This document shows, piece by piece, positions 58,501 through 58,672 of a stretch of 58,672 nt of DNA (position 1 is the first letter of the stretch; each line of letters opens with the position of its first letter). Source of the DNA: Xanthomonas vasicola (GTDB taxonomy: Bacteria; Pseudomonadota; Gammaproteobacteria; Xanthomonadales; Xanthomonadaceae); assembly GCF_000772705.2 (NCBI RefSeq), contig NZ_JSBW02000014.1:1-58672 (forward strand), read 5' to 3'. The translations under genes and the position numbers were made by a program. The notes beneath the pieces are model-generated. The model ran no database searches, was not told the DNA's origin, and saw nothing but the letters and a program-made list of their open reading frames with translations.

Positions 58501-58672
58501 TGATCAACGCGACCGGAAAACGAAGCAACCGCATCCGCCGCGCTAAGGGCGCTCAAATCGCCGATTTTTTGCCGGTTTCGGCCGTTTGCGGGGTGTTGCC
58601 TGGGTTACAGGCACAGCTTCCCCGCAGCAGGCATTAACGCTTTGCGCGTCAGCCACAGATTCGACAGTGCAA
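58480..58672 (-). mobile_element. insertion sequence, left end, continuing past the window
   Basis: From about 58480 the sequence no longer encodes the OLD-like protein. On the minus strand, 58672-58605 encodes the end of a transposase (ALSNLWLTRKALMPAAGKLC, then L and stop), a pattern of IS transposase C termini. The 58480-58604 part would be the non-coding end of the IS. The junction could lie anywhere in about 58475-58500. The family cannot be set from this much. Confidence 0.55.
58605..58672 (-). CDS. transposase C-terminal fragment (truncated by the window edge)
   Basis: The last 21 codons of a transposase reading leftwards from the window edge, ending with TAA at 58605-58607. The segment ALSNLWLTRKALM resembles the C terminus of Xanthomonas IS transposases of the IS4/IS5 group. 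The rest is outside the window. Confidence 0.5.
   Translation of the reverse strand, partial: ALSNLWLTRKALMPAAGKLCL

Overview
The window is a GC-rich gammaproteobacterial chromosome segment, almost certainly from a plant-associated Xanthomonas. The reasons are a complete raxX-raxSTAB cluster next to gcvP, three type III effector genes of the XopP family, a type IV secretion-tag domain (XVIPCD), a ColR/ColS-like pair beside an eptA-type gene, and an ACE-like M2 peptidase. I do not name a species.

Layout. 1-490 is the end of an IS481-family element with a frameshifted transposase. 550-9370 holds housekeeping and envelope genes: an EF-hand protein, bpt, an exo/endonuclease-phosphatase lipoprotein followed by a lone XVIPCD reading frame, purT, a five-gene SPFH (band-7) operon, a VanY-type peptidase, a DNA glycosylase and a DUF423 protein. 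9470-15560 holds an SRPBCC/GyrI-like fusion, a DesK/NarL-type two-component pair, an acetyltransferase and minCDE. 15590-22714 holds a small HEXXH protein, the ColRS-like pair and a divergent lipid A/envelope block (ArnT-like glycosyltransferase, PAP2 phosphatase, EptA-like phosphoethanolamine transferase). 22826-26596 holds the M2 peptidase, a small conserved protein and a Bcr/CflA drug transporter.

26874-31786 is the rax cluster: raxB, raxA and raxST on the minus strand and raxX divergent on the plus strand. RaxX is a 63-residue precursor with the double-glycine and Tyr41 sulfation region. RaxST sulfates it, RaxB cleaves and exports it, and RaxA links RaxB to an outer-membrane channel encoded elsewhere. 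A tandem glycine riboswitch and gcvP follow, then a carboxylesterase, an aldo/keto reductase and the large catalase KatE.

40.4-58.7 kb is an accessory, decaying region. It holds a broken unknown gene, an EndoU-type RNase toxin with a MafI-like immunity gene, three tandem xopP paralogues reading toward the toxin with a PIP box (HrpX site) upstream of the first, a PAS-AraC regulator, and an IS1595-family transposase split by a 141-bp inverted-repeat element (MITE). Next come an AT-rich S1 protease gene broken by an in-frame stop, an S9 peptidase, a second MITE copy whose target duplication is the stop codon of an outer-membrane protein gene, and finally an OLD-like ATPase gene cut by an IS at the right edge.

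The most notable signals are the RaxX variant with its complete biosynthesis and export set, the XopP triplication with mosaic exchange and one candidate PIP promoter, the EndoU toxin with an effector-like N terminus, and the MITE family with TTA target duplications.
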